From Saturnia japonica (Eukaryota > Arthropoda > Insecta > Lepidoptera > Saturniidae), in NCBI GenBank assembly GCA_033032175.1, contig CM065329.1, positions 10,980,985-11,044,984 on the forward strand: DNA of 64,000 bases. Reading direction: 5' to 3'. A program made the translations under genes and the position numbers. The notes below the pieces were generated by a model. That model did no database searches. It saw nothing but the letters and a program-made list of their open reading frames with translations, and was not told the origin of the DNA. The first letter of the stretch is position 1. Each line of letters opens with the position of its first letter. Of the stretch, positions 52,538 through 63,680 are shown one piece after another.

Positions 52538-55500
52538 CTATAACAAAAATAAACAAATAACTTCAATGGTTTTAAGAAGTTCTCTGGTATCTACGAAGTC
52601 GAAGGTTCAATACCAATGAAATTAAAATGTGGTCTCATTTCAGTATCCCGCAGTATACCATCCCTTGTGGTATCCCCTTTCCAACGAAAAAGGAACCATC
52701 CAAATCGGTTCCTAAACAAATAAACATACGAGCTTTTGTTCTTAATTGTCACGTCAGCCCACGACATCCCGGTCTTAATTGTCACGTCAGCCCACGACAT
52801 CCCGGTCTTAATTGTCACGTCAGCCCACGACATCCCGGTGATTTCAAACGCCGAGAAATCAAGAGTTCTATATTTTTCCCACATACACTTAATTATACAA
52901 GAACATTTCTCAAGCATTCAGGTTTCATTAGTATGTTTTCCGAAAAACCGACAGTCGATGGTGTTACCAGTTTAAATTAGGAAATCTACGCGAATTCTGA
53001 AAAATTCGAGTCGATATTCCGTCGATCTAAATCACTCGAGTACAACAATTTACTATTAAACTGGACATTAAATTAAAAAAAGTAATTAACATACCTTTAA
53101 CAATTAGTGACACATCTTTGACTAATGCTTTTTCTTCCACTAACAGATTTCTATAAACCATTTCATTTTCATCGCTAATTTCCAATTCTTTATCACTATT
53201 ATCATTTAAGGCTTTATTATCATCATATTCCATTTGAACTATATCAAATGTATTATTAAAACTGTCTTCATTTATTTTACTAATATGATTATGTAATATT
53301 TCATCCTTTTTTCTTAAAATATGTTTATTTCGTTCATATTGATTATCATTGTTATTGACGAAATCAATGCGATAATAATTTTCGTTATTATTATTTATTT
53401 TAAGTAGAACGTCCTTGCTGGTATCTATATCGTTTCTTGCATTCCTGTTTATTATTACTTCATTTTTAATACTATCCGTATATTTATTAATATCAACTAT
53501 ATTAGATTTATCATTATAAAGATTAACTGTTTGCTTGTCATTAATTTTACTTAGTTTTAAGTGTGTTTCGAAGGCTGAAACGAAAATAGTTATATTATTA
53601 AAAAAAAGAAAACATTGTCAGAGTCGTCACTTTGAATTGCTATGTTTAAAAATAATAATTAGTCCTTTACCTTCACAATAAATCTGCTTGATAAAAAGGC
53701 CTCCTTTGGAATGACCGACCCATATGATGGGCCTCTTCCCCACTCCTAATTCCAACAGCTGCGTCATCATCTGCTCAGCTCGTTCGTGCAAACGCAACCT
53801 GAAATTCCACACTTGAGAAATTATACTAAAACATATGAGTTGTTTTTTGGCAGTGTCTTTTAATTTTGGATTTACCATTTGGGTTTATTATATTAGTTTT
53901 GTCCAAACAATACATTTTGAAATTAGTTTTATAAAACAGATCTATGTCACCTATCTGAGAGTTTACGGGATGTTCTATCTAGACACACGGGAGTGCGTCA
54001 GCCAAGTTCGGAAAAGAACAATGAAGAATCCAAGTTAAAAATCCCTTAGCAAATAAAATAACGAATTATTTTGTAAATTAATTGAAGAACATTTATTCCT
54101 ACAGCTATAACTAAGGGTACAGCTTTTTAGATCTCAGCTTTTTTATCTTGACAACGACTACTCCGGACGTTGTTCCTACCGAACTTGGCCCCTTTTTCGC
54201 ATTTATGTTTCCTTGGGATTCAGACTCTACTCATTGGCCTATCGATATTATTAGTGCGGGTTTAAAGATTGAAATTATATTTTATTTCTTACTCAGAACT
54301 TACCTCGTATTACCCTTAACCCAAAGCGGTCTCCACAAGTATGGATCGCTTGTGTAATTAATAGATATAACCCTGGCTCCAGGAAAGTCCATTTTGATCC
54401 AATCCTTGGGCCAACACATTGAATAACAATCATCACAAACGCACCCACAGCCAACGTCGCATTTACTTTCATTTATTTTACATTTGCATTCATTTAAATC
54501 TTTACATTTATTATCGTTATTGCACTTTATATCACTATCATAAATATTCGATCTGTCAAATAAATCTTGAACGAATTTCGCCTGGGTTTTATAATTACCA
54601 CTAATATCGTCATCATTTAATAATATATTTTTATAAAATTTCTCAGTTATTAAAGATTTTTCGTTCGGTAAAATTCGTTTTAACTTTTCATTTATATCAT
54701 CGTAAGTGGTTTCATTTCCATTATCCGTATCATATATAAACATGTTATCATTTATTTTACATTTACTTTCGTTATCTGAATTAGCTTCATCCATTTCTGA
54801 TTTTGGTTGAAGCTTATGGCAATTGCATGTTTGTTTTGACAAATGATTTCGCAATTGAACTACGTTTGGATCTATTTTGTACTTGATTCTCCAGTCGCCC
54901 TGGCGCCAAGTATTGCCAAGAGAACCTGAAAGTAATATATATGAATATAAATAACTAATATAAAGACTGAATTTACTTCAGTGGGACAAAACGGTGAACG
55001 CAATAAGGAATATTCATCACACTTTTGCTGATTAGTAGGGATGTATATTCGACTGGGTAATGATTTCCATGGTGATAATTCCCTTTTACATAGTTGCGTT
55101 TCGGGATCAGACAGTATACAATATGTATAGAAAAAACCCCGTCGAATCCGAAAAGGGTATATAGGTACCCCAATGACATTACTAAAAAAATATCAAAATT
55201 TTATTTATTATGAAAATAAAAATATTACTGTGATTTCAAATTAACATATTCAGTATTAGTTTCCCTAAAATTTAGCAAATTTTTAAAACGTGATAACACC
55301 GTCGCCAGCCCCGGCGCGTCGCAGCAGTTCGTTTGATCATATGGCGGTACCCTGCGCCACGCCGCCTGTATTGCCATGTAAGTTTTCTCATTCAACTTTT
55401 TTTTTTACATTTTATTAGGGGTAATTTTTTTTACTTATAAACTGAGATAGATAACATAAATAAAATATAATCTCGATACCTAATAGCACCTTCACGGATC

Positions 55501-57204
55501 CGAGGGCGTTTTTAATACATAATGTATATCACATAACAATATACTCTCTAACGAGAGGTGCATATGCAGTTGGGATGATAATAATTTATTAATGCAAAGT
55601 ACAACTTATTTTACATATAGAAACACACAACAAAAAAAAGTTACACTTGTACCGACATCGATATAGCGACATCTATCTCGCTACATACGACGCGACGCAT
55701 CCTACATCGCGATATTAAAATTAACCCAACAAATGAAATATATACAAGAACCCGACAACAACCGTCGGGCGAGCAGCCCGCCAGACATAACACCCGTCTG
55801 GTCGGAGGATCCTCCCTTTTCAATAGGAGATGAGGAACTTTATACCCTGTTCCTCCCATACCACCCATACTGGTGACCCGGAGCATTTGAACGTCAGCGC
55901 AGCCTTTGCAAAAGTTACGTCATCGTGACGTCATCATCACTTCCTCAAGCTTTCGAGCAGCGAGTCATATACAGTCAGCCAGCATCCACGGCTACTACGG
56001 ATATCTGACCACCAGCATGCAGCGGACGCGCATTCCTGGTCATCACCCACAGCCTTCTCAGCGACCTTGGCACACAGCACACTGCACTTCGGCCGATCAG
56101 CAAGCAAGAGAGGCACTACTCTCCTGGTCGACGCTGCAGCCAGCCATTACGCAGCACTGCACACTCCGACTCACTGGAGCATTCTTGCAGCATCACCCCG
56201 ACTCATCGCAGACAGTTCCGACTCACCGTGAACTATGCGGCATCTGGTTCCGACTCACTGGAACATTCCAAACCTGCCATCGACCACCGGTCTCTGAGGG
56301 GAGTGATGTAGCGACATCTATCTCGCCACATATGACGCATCCTACATCGCGATATTAAAATTAACCCAACAAATGAAATATATACAAGAACTCGGCAACA
56401 ACCGTTGGGCAGCTGCCCGCCAAACACAAAACCCATCTGGTCGGAGGATCCTCCCTTTTAATGTGGAGGTGGTAATACTCGCCTCTACATACACTTATAT
56501 GAGCTCCTGACTGCCGAACTAGGGTTCCCTGTATTTTGGCAGTCGGTTAGCCTCCAAAATAGATATATTCAAGGTTGTCGTTCCCATTACAAACAAGTTG
56601 TGTTGATACAAAAATAAGAGAGAAACAAAAATAATAATCTAAAGTACTATTATGTACTAGTATTTGTACTAAAAAATGTAAAAATAATAATAATGCTACT
56701 AGTACTACTAAAAATAGAGTAGAAAAAAAAGTATAAACACGTGTTATTTATAACCGATTATTTGAACAATTAATGGGGTCATAATGACTGTATGTAGTGT
56801 GTGTGCATGTGTGTGTGGAATTATATCTATGTTGAAAGGTTACATTAAGTATATATTTAATAAAACATTTTGCTATTTATTTTTTTCCAACATTTTTGAA
56901 AAGATCTTTCGTTTCATCCTAGCTTTTCATCCTTTCATCATGCTTGAATATCGTAATGACAACGGCAACCGTCATTTGATTGCTGATTTTTCGTTGATCG
57001 TTGTTTATTTTTGGATTTTACTGTGTTCACCATCACCTAGTTACGTCACTATGCGCCGAACTTAGATAAAAAATACTGTACCGTATAGTCCGTGAACGAA
57101 AATGACGTCAAGGGTTGGAGATGCCGGCTCTTGCAGGACCACGCATTCGACCTTCGGCTCAGGGTGTAGATGGTCAGTGCCTGCCGCTCTTATCGTTTTT
57201 GAAG
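52391..57204 (-). CDS. SERAC1: SERAC1-like alpha/beta hydrolase, five internal exons
   Basis: Joined exons: 57204-57082, 54925-54304, 53798-53671, 53574-53095, 52537-52391 (1500 nt, all junctions in phase). SERAC1 proteins are serine hydrolases linked to phosphatidylglycerol remodelling at mitochondria-ER contacts in mammals. Seen here: LDVIFVHGLYG (first strand and oxyanion loop), GNTWRQGDW, CWPKDWI, GARVISINY, RPIIWVGHSKGGLFIKQIY (Ser nucleophile), GFMFYSVPHRGSPLAD. Two insertions are unusual: about 120 residues between GDW and CWPKDW with a Cys-rich run, and about 160 Asn/Asp/Lys-rich residues after the GHSKGG exon. The last Asp/His part and the N-terminus were not identified. Gene name rests on remembered motifs. 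Confidence 0.82.
52560..52735 (+). repeat. Dispersed repeat with AACTTCAATGRTTTT head
   Basis: Same family as 22008-22185; directly precedes the 33-bp tandem repeat. Confidence 0.65.
52741..52839. repeat. Tandem repeat, three identical 33-bp units
   Basis: Units 52741-52773, 52774-52806, 52807-52839 with no mismatch. Unit starts CTTAATTGTCACGTCAG. Because 33 is divisible by three, several frames stay open across it, for example GMSWADVTIKT on the minus strand. Confidence 0.97.
53095..53574 (-). CDS. SERAC1: SERAC1-like exon 4, Asn/Asp/Lys-rich insertion
   Basis: Acceptor TTTCAG, donor GTATGT, open for 160 codons. Starts AFETHLKLSK and ends VSLIVK. Low-complexity, no domain recognised. Phase matches both neighbours. 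Confidence 0.78.
53671..53798 (-). CDS. SERAC1: SERAC1-like exon 3, nucleophile elbow
   Basis: Encodes LHERAEQMMTQLLELG and WVGHSKGGLFIKQIYCE. SERAC1 has WISHSMGGLLVKKM here. Donor GTAAAG. Confidence 0.88.
54304..54925 (-). CDS. SERAC1: SERAC1-like exon 2 with Cys-rich insertion
   Basis: Starts GSLGNTWRQGDW. Then about 120 polar residues end in a Cys-dense run (CKCKINESKC, GCGCVCDDCYSMC) before WPKDWIKMDFPGARVISINY. Acceptor TTTCAG, donor GTAAGT. Confidence 0.85.
55659..56505 (+). mobile_element. Miniature LTR retrotransposon (TRIM-like)
   Basis: Two direct repeats, 55664-55820 and 56309-56459, share TAGCGACATCTATCTCGC, CCTACATCGCGATATTAAAA and GGTCGGAGGATCCTCCC. After the first comes TGGTGACCCGGAGCA (55871-55885), a primer-site-like sequence. 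Before the second comes CTGAGGGGAG, a purine tract. Only about 430 bp lie between, CA-rich and without gag or pol. That fits a terminal-repeat retrotransposon in miniature; exact LTR ends are uncertain. Confidence 0.65.
57082..57204 (-). CDS. SERAC1: SERAC1-like exon 1 of those seen
   Basis: Acceptor ATCACAG, donor GTACAG. Encodes SKTIRAAGTDHLHPEPKVEC and LDVIFVHGLYG, the start of the hydrolase fold. Confidence 0.82.
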
Positions 57205-57573
57205 CTGTGATAACAAAGTTTGGTGTGTTAGGTCCACTTGTATACTGTCCTAAAACTAGTTGGAACGTCAGACGTTATTGTGCGCTTTTCGGTAGTTAAT
57301 GGTTCAGACCTCAGCGCCACCTATCGGATTGTAATACAGCTATAAACTATCAGCTCAATAAAACAAATATTTTATGTGGCAACATTTCTATAATAGTCAA
57401 CGCGCGAGTTGAATGCAATCGGGGCCTGAGGGGAGAGTGGAAGCATCTTCCTCCGCCATCCGCACACTTCGCCTCACGCGCCTACTCTGTAGTGATGTGA
57501 ATGCTGTCCTTGACAACTAACGTACAATTACTGACCGTACAATGTAAAATATTTCATGTACTCGTCTGCCTGT

Positions 57574-57940
57574 TAGGTATGGAAATTATAATGCGTCACT
57601 GCTATTTTTCATATGAAAACAAAAATAATTTTGCACATGCTACATTGAATCCAAAATCACTGATACATATGATAAAGTATTTGTTCACTTCAATTCCAAA
57701 CGTGCAACAAAAAAAATATATTTTTTGGTCTCCTACTATATTATATTATATTTGGTCTCGTGATTATATGAATTCATTTCACTTAGTAACAATTTATAAC
57801 GAATAAATAATAACAAAGAAAAGGTCATTATTTTTGTTGCATATATGGAATTCATTTATCGCAGGTGAAATAACAGTGATAAAAGATATAATTTCACAAC
57901 TGTGACAATTATTTTTAAATATCGGTAATTTCCATGCCTA
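57574..57940. mobile_element. MITE-like element with TAGGTATGGAAATTA ends
   Basis: TAGGTATGGAAATTA at 57574-57588 faces TAATTTCCATGCCTA at 57926-57940, its inverse with one mismatch; similarity extends outward (CTGCC.. / ..GGCAG). No transposase. Lies upstream of the SERAC1-like exons. Confidence 0.65.
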
Positions 57941-58253
57941 CTGCCTGTCCAATGAAGCGGAGCTGTGCAAAACTTCAACCAACAGAATAGCATAAAAACT
58001 AGTGGTGCAATTCTATTGGTCGAAATTTACGCAGCTACGCTTGAGTGGACAGGCAGACTCGCACTTCTTCCTGAAGTTTTGAAACGTTTAGTAGGCGATA
58101 AAATTGAGAACTGCGTACGCACCATGTGACGGAAGTGCAATATGATAATAATGCAAAAAAATTTATTTGAATAAAATAACTACGTGTATATTTATTTTGA
58201 TCGTGTTAACATAAATAAGTAGATAAACCCCCCCTTTTTAATAATTTTTATTA

Positions 58254-59075
58254 TTAACTAGTTGTGAACTGTAGAATGCCGTCGATATTGTGCTGACCAT
58301 GCTTCCACCCACAAGGGTCGCCCAATGTTTATTTTACTTATTATTTTATTTTTTTACCCGGAAGCCTAATTCTTTTTCTGAAATAAAAGTAGGCTAAGTT
58401 ACTCTTCATAAAATCAACTATCTGCCAGTGAAATTCACATCATAATGGGTCAACTGTTTCGGAAATTAACCGGAACAAATAGACAATATAACGGACAGAT
58501 AAAATGTTTAAAAATAGTTTTCTTGCTGTAAAAATAACGTTTATACTTTCATATATATATGGGATGGATCAGCCAAATATCAGTTGGCCGCTCTTGATTC
58601 CATTGAGCGCCGAGCTCGTCGACTTGTTGGCGATGAAGCTCTGATGACGGCAAAAATGCTCAGCCTAGAGCATCTTCGCAAGGTAGCTTGCCTCTCAGTA
58701 TTTTACAGGTTGCATTTTGGAGAGTGTGCACAGGAATTGCACGATTTAATTCCACCCATTCCGTTCCACCATAGAACAACTAGACTCCGTGAAGGATTCC
58801 GTGAAGGAAGTTATGGTTCGTCGTTCATTATGCGAACGGCGAAGGAGTGGAATTCACTCCCGTCGTCTGTTTTCCCATCCCCTTATAACTTGGGAGTCTT
58901 CAAGCGAAGAGTGAATAGGCATTTAATAGGTAAGCGCGATATATCGTCGGCCTCATCTTTACTTACCATCAGGTAAGATCGAAGCTAAGCGCATACCAGT
59001 ATTGCATTTAAAAAAAAATGCGTTTAGCAAAAAGCTGTTATTTTGGCATTACAAACAGACACTTTTTGTAATGAT
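58254..59075 (+). repeat. CTAGCTGTGCCCGTGG-type repeat interrupted by a LINE fragment
   Basis: The front part (58254-58558) ends ACTTTCATATATATAT; the tail (TAGCAAAAAGCTGTTATTTTG) resumes at about 59023. The LINE piece 58560-58985 sits between them. Confidence 0.65.
58560..58985 (+). mobile_element. LINE ORF2 C-terminal fragment (jockey/CR1 type)
   Basis: Open for 130 codons: WDGSAKYQLAALDSIERRAR, SLEHLRKVACLSVFYRLHFG, RTAKEWNSLPSSVFP, NLGVFKRRVNRHL. This is the non-enzymatic end after reverse transcriptase. It has a stop and a CCATCAGGTAAG tail. 35450-35671 is from the same kind of element. Confidence 0.8.
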
Positions 59076-59663
59076 TTAAGTCCTGAATACAGTTTTTAAG
59101 AGATGTTGCAATCACGTTAACTTATTGTTCGAGGTGTACGAATGTGAACTAAATTTCTTTCATATCAAATTTCATACGAAAGTGGACACTTGACATAAAT
59201 ATTTTAGTTTTGGGTGCAGCTGTGATAGACATGGGCTACGTTATGATATCTGGGTGTAGTCGCTACATATAGACCATTATGTACATACATATTTCCGCAA
59301 CCTACTTTCGACATAATTTAATAAATCCTTAATCATTTAATGTTTGTTCGTAAAAACATTGACAAAGCAGATTTTATCAAAGACCAGCAAAGTTTTAATG
59401 CTAGAAATAAACATAAATTTCTCGTACTGTGTTTTAGACTTAGTAAGACTAACAAAAGTGTTTTTAGGCAATAGTGTTAGGTTCTATAATAAGATCCCAA
59501 ACCACATTACTGATTAACCTTACAATGAGTTCAAGGACCATGTCAAACCAGTTCTGTCAAAAGATTATTATAAGGTGCGCATATTAATTACGTGAATGAT
59601 AGTGATGCTTAAAAGTGACTCCCTCTCTGTTCATCTAAACAACTTTTATTTCTTTAATAGCTG

Positions 59664-60140
59664 TGCCCCACGGTTTCATCCGAAAAACACCGCGCCCCCA
59701 ACGCACCCGTGTAGCGTATCATAATTGTTCTCAGATTCTGCAAGTGCAAATAATTTTCAACAAAAATTCGCAAAATAGCTTATCGTGGCTTATTTATAAC
59801 ATATACGCATGCGCTGGTCTAATGGTTAATGGTAAATACAATGTTCTATAAAAACATTGGTTCTTAGTATATCTAAATAAAAGTCCGCGATAGCATGAGC
59901 CTATCTCATATACATAAGCCACAATAAACTATTTTGTGACAAACAATTGTTGAAAATTAAAAAGTCATTTATGAACATTATTTTTGACATGGTATATTAA
60001 TCCTTACGAACAAAAGTTACTTCATCATAAAGACAATTTTATGATGTTAAATTTTACTCTATAAAGTATGTTATTTGGACACATAGTTTAGAATTTATTG
60101 CAAAATTAAAATAAAAACCATGAAACCGTGAAGCACATCT
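59664..60140 (-). repeat. SINE-like repeat of the 3513-3982 family
   Basis: TGCCCCACGGTTTCATCC head block followed by inverse-oriented TGGTATATTAATCCTTACGA and the AGTTACTTCATCATAAAGAC block. Possibly two copies head to head. Confidence 0.55.
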
Positions 60141-60396
60141 AGTCATTTATATGCGCATTAAAGAAACAACGCTTTCGTAATCCGGGGCAGAGTCAAATGT
60201 ATCTGACGTCTGGGTGTGCACGGAATTATTTAACCGCTCTTTTATACTGTAGACTTATCTAATAATTTTAATATACCTGCCCACATTAAAATAATGCAAT
60301 ACTTTCTGTATTAAATTACCATAAAATGGTCAAACAAAAGTTATATGAATGAAAATTACTTATGTTATTTTAACTTTTAAATTTATGTTACATATT

Positions 60397-61271
60397 TAAG
60401 GTTCGCGCACACTACGGCCGCGGCGGGCCGCAGTGCGTCGCATTGCAAAGTTGCGCCAAAGCACACTAGGGGTCGCGCCGGGCCGCACCGCAACGCAATA
60501 ATTGAGTCAGTCAGCTCTTCGCATTGACCGTGTCCAGTCGAATGCAATTGATAGTTCTGACGAAGAGCTGTATTAACTCAATCTTCTGTTTGACGAAGAT
60601 ATAGTGTTATGGCCATAATCTCTCCTGAGGTTAAGTGACGATGTGGCCCAAGTTGGAAACACCCTAAGCCTAGTGGTAAAACTGGATTTCAAGTCTCAAC
60701 ATACCTATAATTGTTGGCGATATATTTTCAAATTAAGGGCGACAGTTAGCGAGGCGGACATTAGAAAATGCCGTACCACTGTACTATGGTTTCATCACGA
60801 AATGTTCCTACATCCAAAACTTAGTCTTATTGTAGAGATTTGAATTCGCGTCGATTACTCAAATAATTCTTTATTAGTATACAAACTACCACTGAGCCAT
60901 CATTGCTTTAAAATAAAGAAGATAAGGCAAATATAGTATATTACGGTGTCGCGAAATTTGCAAAAATATATAAATGTTTGTTGAATTGTACACTCTTTAA
61001 ATTTCTTAGAATTACATATTTTGAAAAGTATTCTGAATTTCGTCTGCTCATTGCGCCTACCATCGGACACAGAGTCGGGCCGCAACGCAACGCATAACAG
61101 CAGCCGCAAATATACGCCTGGCGAGCGATCCGCCAGTACGTTGCGATGCGGCCTGCCCCGGCCCGCCTGTAGTGTGCGATGGTTCATATAAAATATACGA
61201 AAGTGATGCAGGAGGATTATTGTTATGCAATGCGGTGCGGTGCGGCCCGACTAAATGTGTGCGAGCCTTTA
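60397..61271. mobile_element. GC-ended MITE-like element with an inner SINE
   Basis: The left end TAAGGTTCGCGCACACTA with GGGCCGCACCGCAACGCA inside faces the inverse of TAAAGGCTCGCACACATTTA with CGGGCCGCACCGCACCGCA. The ends are GC-rich in an AT-rich setting. A SINE copy (60620-60850) is nested inside. No ORF. Confidence 0.55.
60620..60850 (-). repeat. SINE-like repeat, inverted copy of the 13905-14140 family
   Basis: GTGACGATGTGGCCCAAGTT at one end and TACTATGGTTTCATCACGAA near the other. Confidence 0.6.
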
Positions 61272-61688
61272 GGCTATTTCAAAACAATAGACAAAGACTA
61301 ATTTCATTTAACATTTTTGTCTGTTCTTTACTTAAGCAAATTTTTATTTTAAAGCAATTAAGCACAGTCGGCGACTTGCACGGACTCCCTGCAATGAGCC
61401 TGTGCGTCCGGTGAGAGAAAACAAGATGAAAATCAGTTCCTAAGCACCTATATAGGTGTGTTCCGGTAGCTGCACTTTAGAGCGAATCCTCCCCCAGGGC
61501 TTAGGTGAGTAACGTCGTCACTTAAGATCACGTGAGATTATGATTGTAAACCTATCCATACAAACATTATAACTGTGAAAGTGAATTTATTAGTTACTCA
61601 AAATCACGCAAAAACAGCTGAACAGATTTTAATGAAATTTGGTACACTGATAGCTTATAACCTGGATTAACACATAGGATACTTTACC

Positions 61689-61952
61689 TCAACTGCCTCA
61701 TTAGCCTATTGATCGTAAGCGCGACTACTATGATCGAGGTCCTGGGTTCGATTTCTATGTTAATCAAAGTGTTTAATTGAATTTTCCTATGAAATTCTCA
61801 GTAGCAGCTTAAAGTTTGGCTTTGCTCCCGATTAATGGCAATAGGCTCGCCCCCTAATACATAGGATCTAAAAAACATACCCGGTAAACTGTGGGTGTAT
61901 GTTAGTACACCTCTGCCTAACCCTTCGGGGATACAGGCGTGATGGTATGATA
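61689..61952 (+). repeat. tRNA-like SINE, best-preserved copy
   Basis: CTGCCTCATTAGCCTATTGA, GGTCCTGGGTTCGATTTC, GGCTCGCCCCCTAATACATA and CCTTCGGGGATACAGGCGTG. Confidence 0.75.
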
Positions 61953-62167
61953 CTTTAATGCCGGTAAAGACACGATTCTGAAAAGTAGAACAGACAAGTA
62001 ATGAATAAAAAAAAACATTATCCGATATCCTTTTTTGCCACCCCCAGTTGACTGCCGCCTGGGTGCTCTGCGGCTTACACCCCCCGTCAGGGCCCTGCCC
62101 TAATCATAATGACCGATGATATGATGAAGCGATGATGACACAAATGTAGCAAGTTTTCCTAACTAAC

Positions 62168-62250
62168 CTGCTATTTGAGGAACCTGCGCTCTCATCAGAC
62201 GATGCAGGAGGACCGTAGCAGTACTCCACAAGCAGGATACGCACCATCTC
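62168..62250 (-). CDS. Possible upstream exon of the SERAC1-like gene
   Basis: Acceptor TTTTGCAG, donor GTTAGT, 83 nt. Two frames are open. One reads EMVRILLVEYCYGPPAS. The other, starting one base later, reads RWCVSCLWSTATVLLHRLM and ends in phase 1, which fits the exon at 57204. GC content and splice sites suggest an exon; the product is not recognised. Confidence 0.4.
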
Positions 62251-62461
62251 CTGCAAAATTTTAAAGACTATTAAATCAGTCGAAGGACAGAATATTTTGA
62301 GCGTATAGGTAATTAAAATTAAAAATATTTTAATGGCAATAGGCTATTTAAGCCCTAAGAAAGCACAAAAACACTACCACCGGTTCGGAGAAACATCTCA
62401 GTCATCGAGAAGAACCGGTAAGAAACTCGATCGGGATTATAATTATTTTTTTTATTAACCC

Positions 62462-62660
62462 GACTTCAACAAACGACACTACGTTGCTCAATTCGAATGT
62501 ACATTCTTTTTTACGTATGTTCAGCCGTAACTTCTTTTAAAAATTATTTTTTTGTCGGATAGGGAATAACCTCAAGGTCATTAGACCTTCAACTTCGACG
62601 ATACACAAGGGAACTCTTTCAAAATTGTTGAACATTGTTTTATTTTTTGGTAAAAAATTT
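62462..62660 (-). repeat. Dispersed repeat, inverted copy of 22008-22185 family
   Basis: GTTCAGCCGTAACTTCTTTT, GACCTTCAACTTCGACGATA and AGGGAACTCTTTCAAAAT. A further scrap lies at 63715-63850. Confidence 0.6.
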
Positions 62661-63069
62661 CTTTTATTATACAACTGTATTTATATGTACATAAAATCAC
62701 AAACCAGGACGCTCTCCTCCCCGAGGGGCAGTTAAATGGGACGGCAAAATCATAATAAAATTTAAATATTGTTGGAAAAAAAAAACAACTTTATTCACAA
62801 AGCGCCTAGTATACAACGCATATTACTTATTTTTACCCAAATCCTAAGGGTACATTCCGAAATAATAATAAAAATATAACACAAATGGAAAAGTTATAAG
62901 AATGCAAATGTATTAAAGGATTCCTATTGTCCCGATCACAAAAAATGTCACTCATTATTATATTTGTGAGAGAGTGGGCGCCACTATTAAATGTCTGCCC
63001 GGTTCAAAAAGAAAAAAAACGTAAATTCGTGGTTGGATCCGTTATATAATAACCTTACGACAGTACAAC

Positions 63070-63123
63070 CTGCTTGACGTGGTCCATGATCTCATTGTTC
63101 GGCAAATCAGTATTATTACAGAA
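63070..63123 (-). CDS. Possible exon upstream of 62168-62250
   Basis: Weak acceptor ATTAAG, donor GTTGTA, 54 nt. One frame reads CNNTDLPNNEIMDHVKQ and joins the EMVRILLVEY frame of the next candidate in phase 0. Confidence 0.3.
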
Positions 63124-63183
63124 CTTAATAAACTACTTAACCGCCTTCAAAAAAGGAAGAGGTTGTCAATTGAAATGTATAGA

Positions 63184-63680
63184 TACTAGCTGTGCCCGTG
63201 GTTTCGCTCACGTGGGCTACAGAATGCCCGCGCGAATCTTGCTCGCCCGCTCCCGGCTATTTTAAAGACGATAATGCTTATTTTGGGTGTTCCATAATAG
63301 ATAGATAAATACTCTCCCAGATTTTTTTTGTGGGTCTTTTTAATGCTTACAATTATGTAGTACATTAAGTTGCTATATCTCTTATGGTTTACTCAGCGTA
63401 AGCCATTTAAGCGTCCGAATTGATTCACCATAACCAGTTTTTTTTTATTTGCGTGGAATCCCAATTCTTTTTCAAAAATAAAAGTAGCCTAAGTTACTCC
63501 CTATAATATCAGCTATCTATCAGTAAAAGTCACGTCAAAATCAGTTCAACCGTTTCGGAAATTACCCGGAACAAACAGACAGACAAGCTAAAATTTTAAA
63601 ATTTAGTTTTTTGTTATCGTATATACATTTCATATGCATTTAGTAAAAAGCTGTTATTTTGACATTACAAACAGACATTA
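63184..63680 (+). repeat. Lepidopteran CTAGCTGTGCCCGTGG repeat
   Basis: Full copy from ACTAGCTGTGCCCGTGG to TTTGACATTACAAACAGAC. Confidence 0.75.

Noticed and set aside
52736..52839. CRISPR-like array
   Set aside because: Units abut with no spacers and the genome is eukaryotic; it is a minisatellite.
56784..57065. 93-codon plus ORF with hydrophobic stretches
   Set aside because: AT-rich sequence in a SERAC1-like intron; no homology recognised and on the opposite strand.
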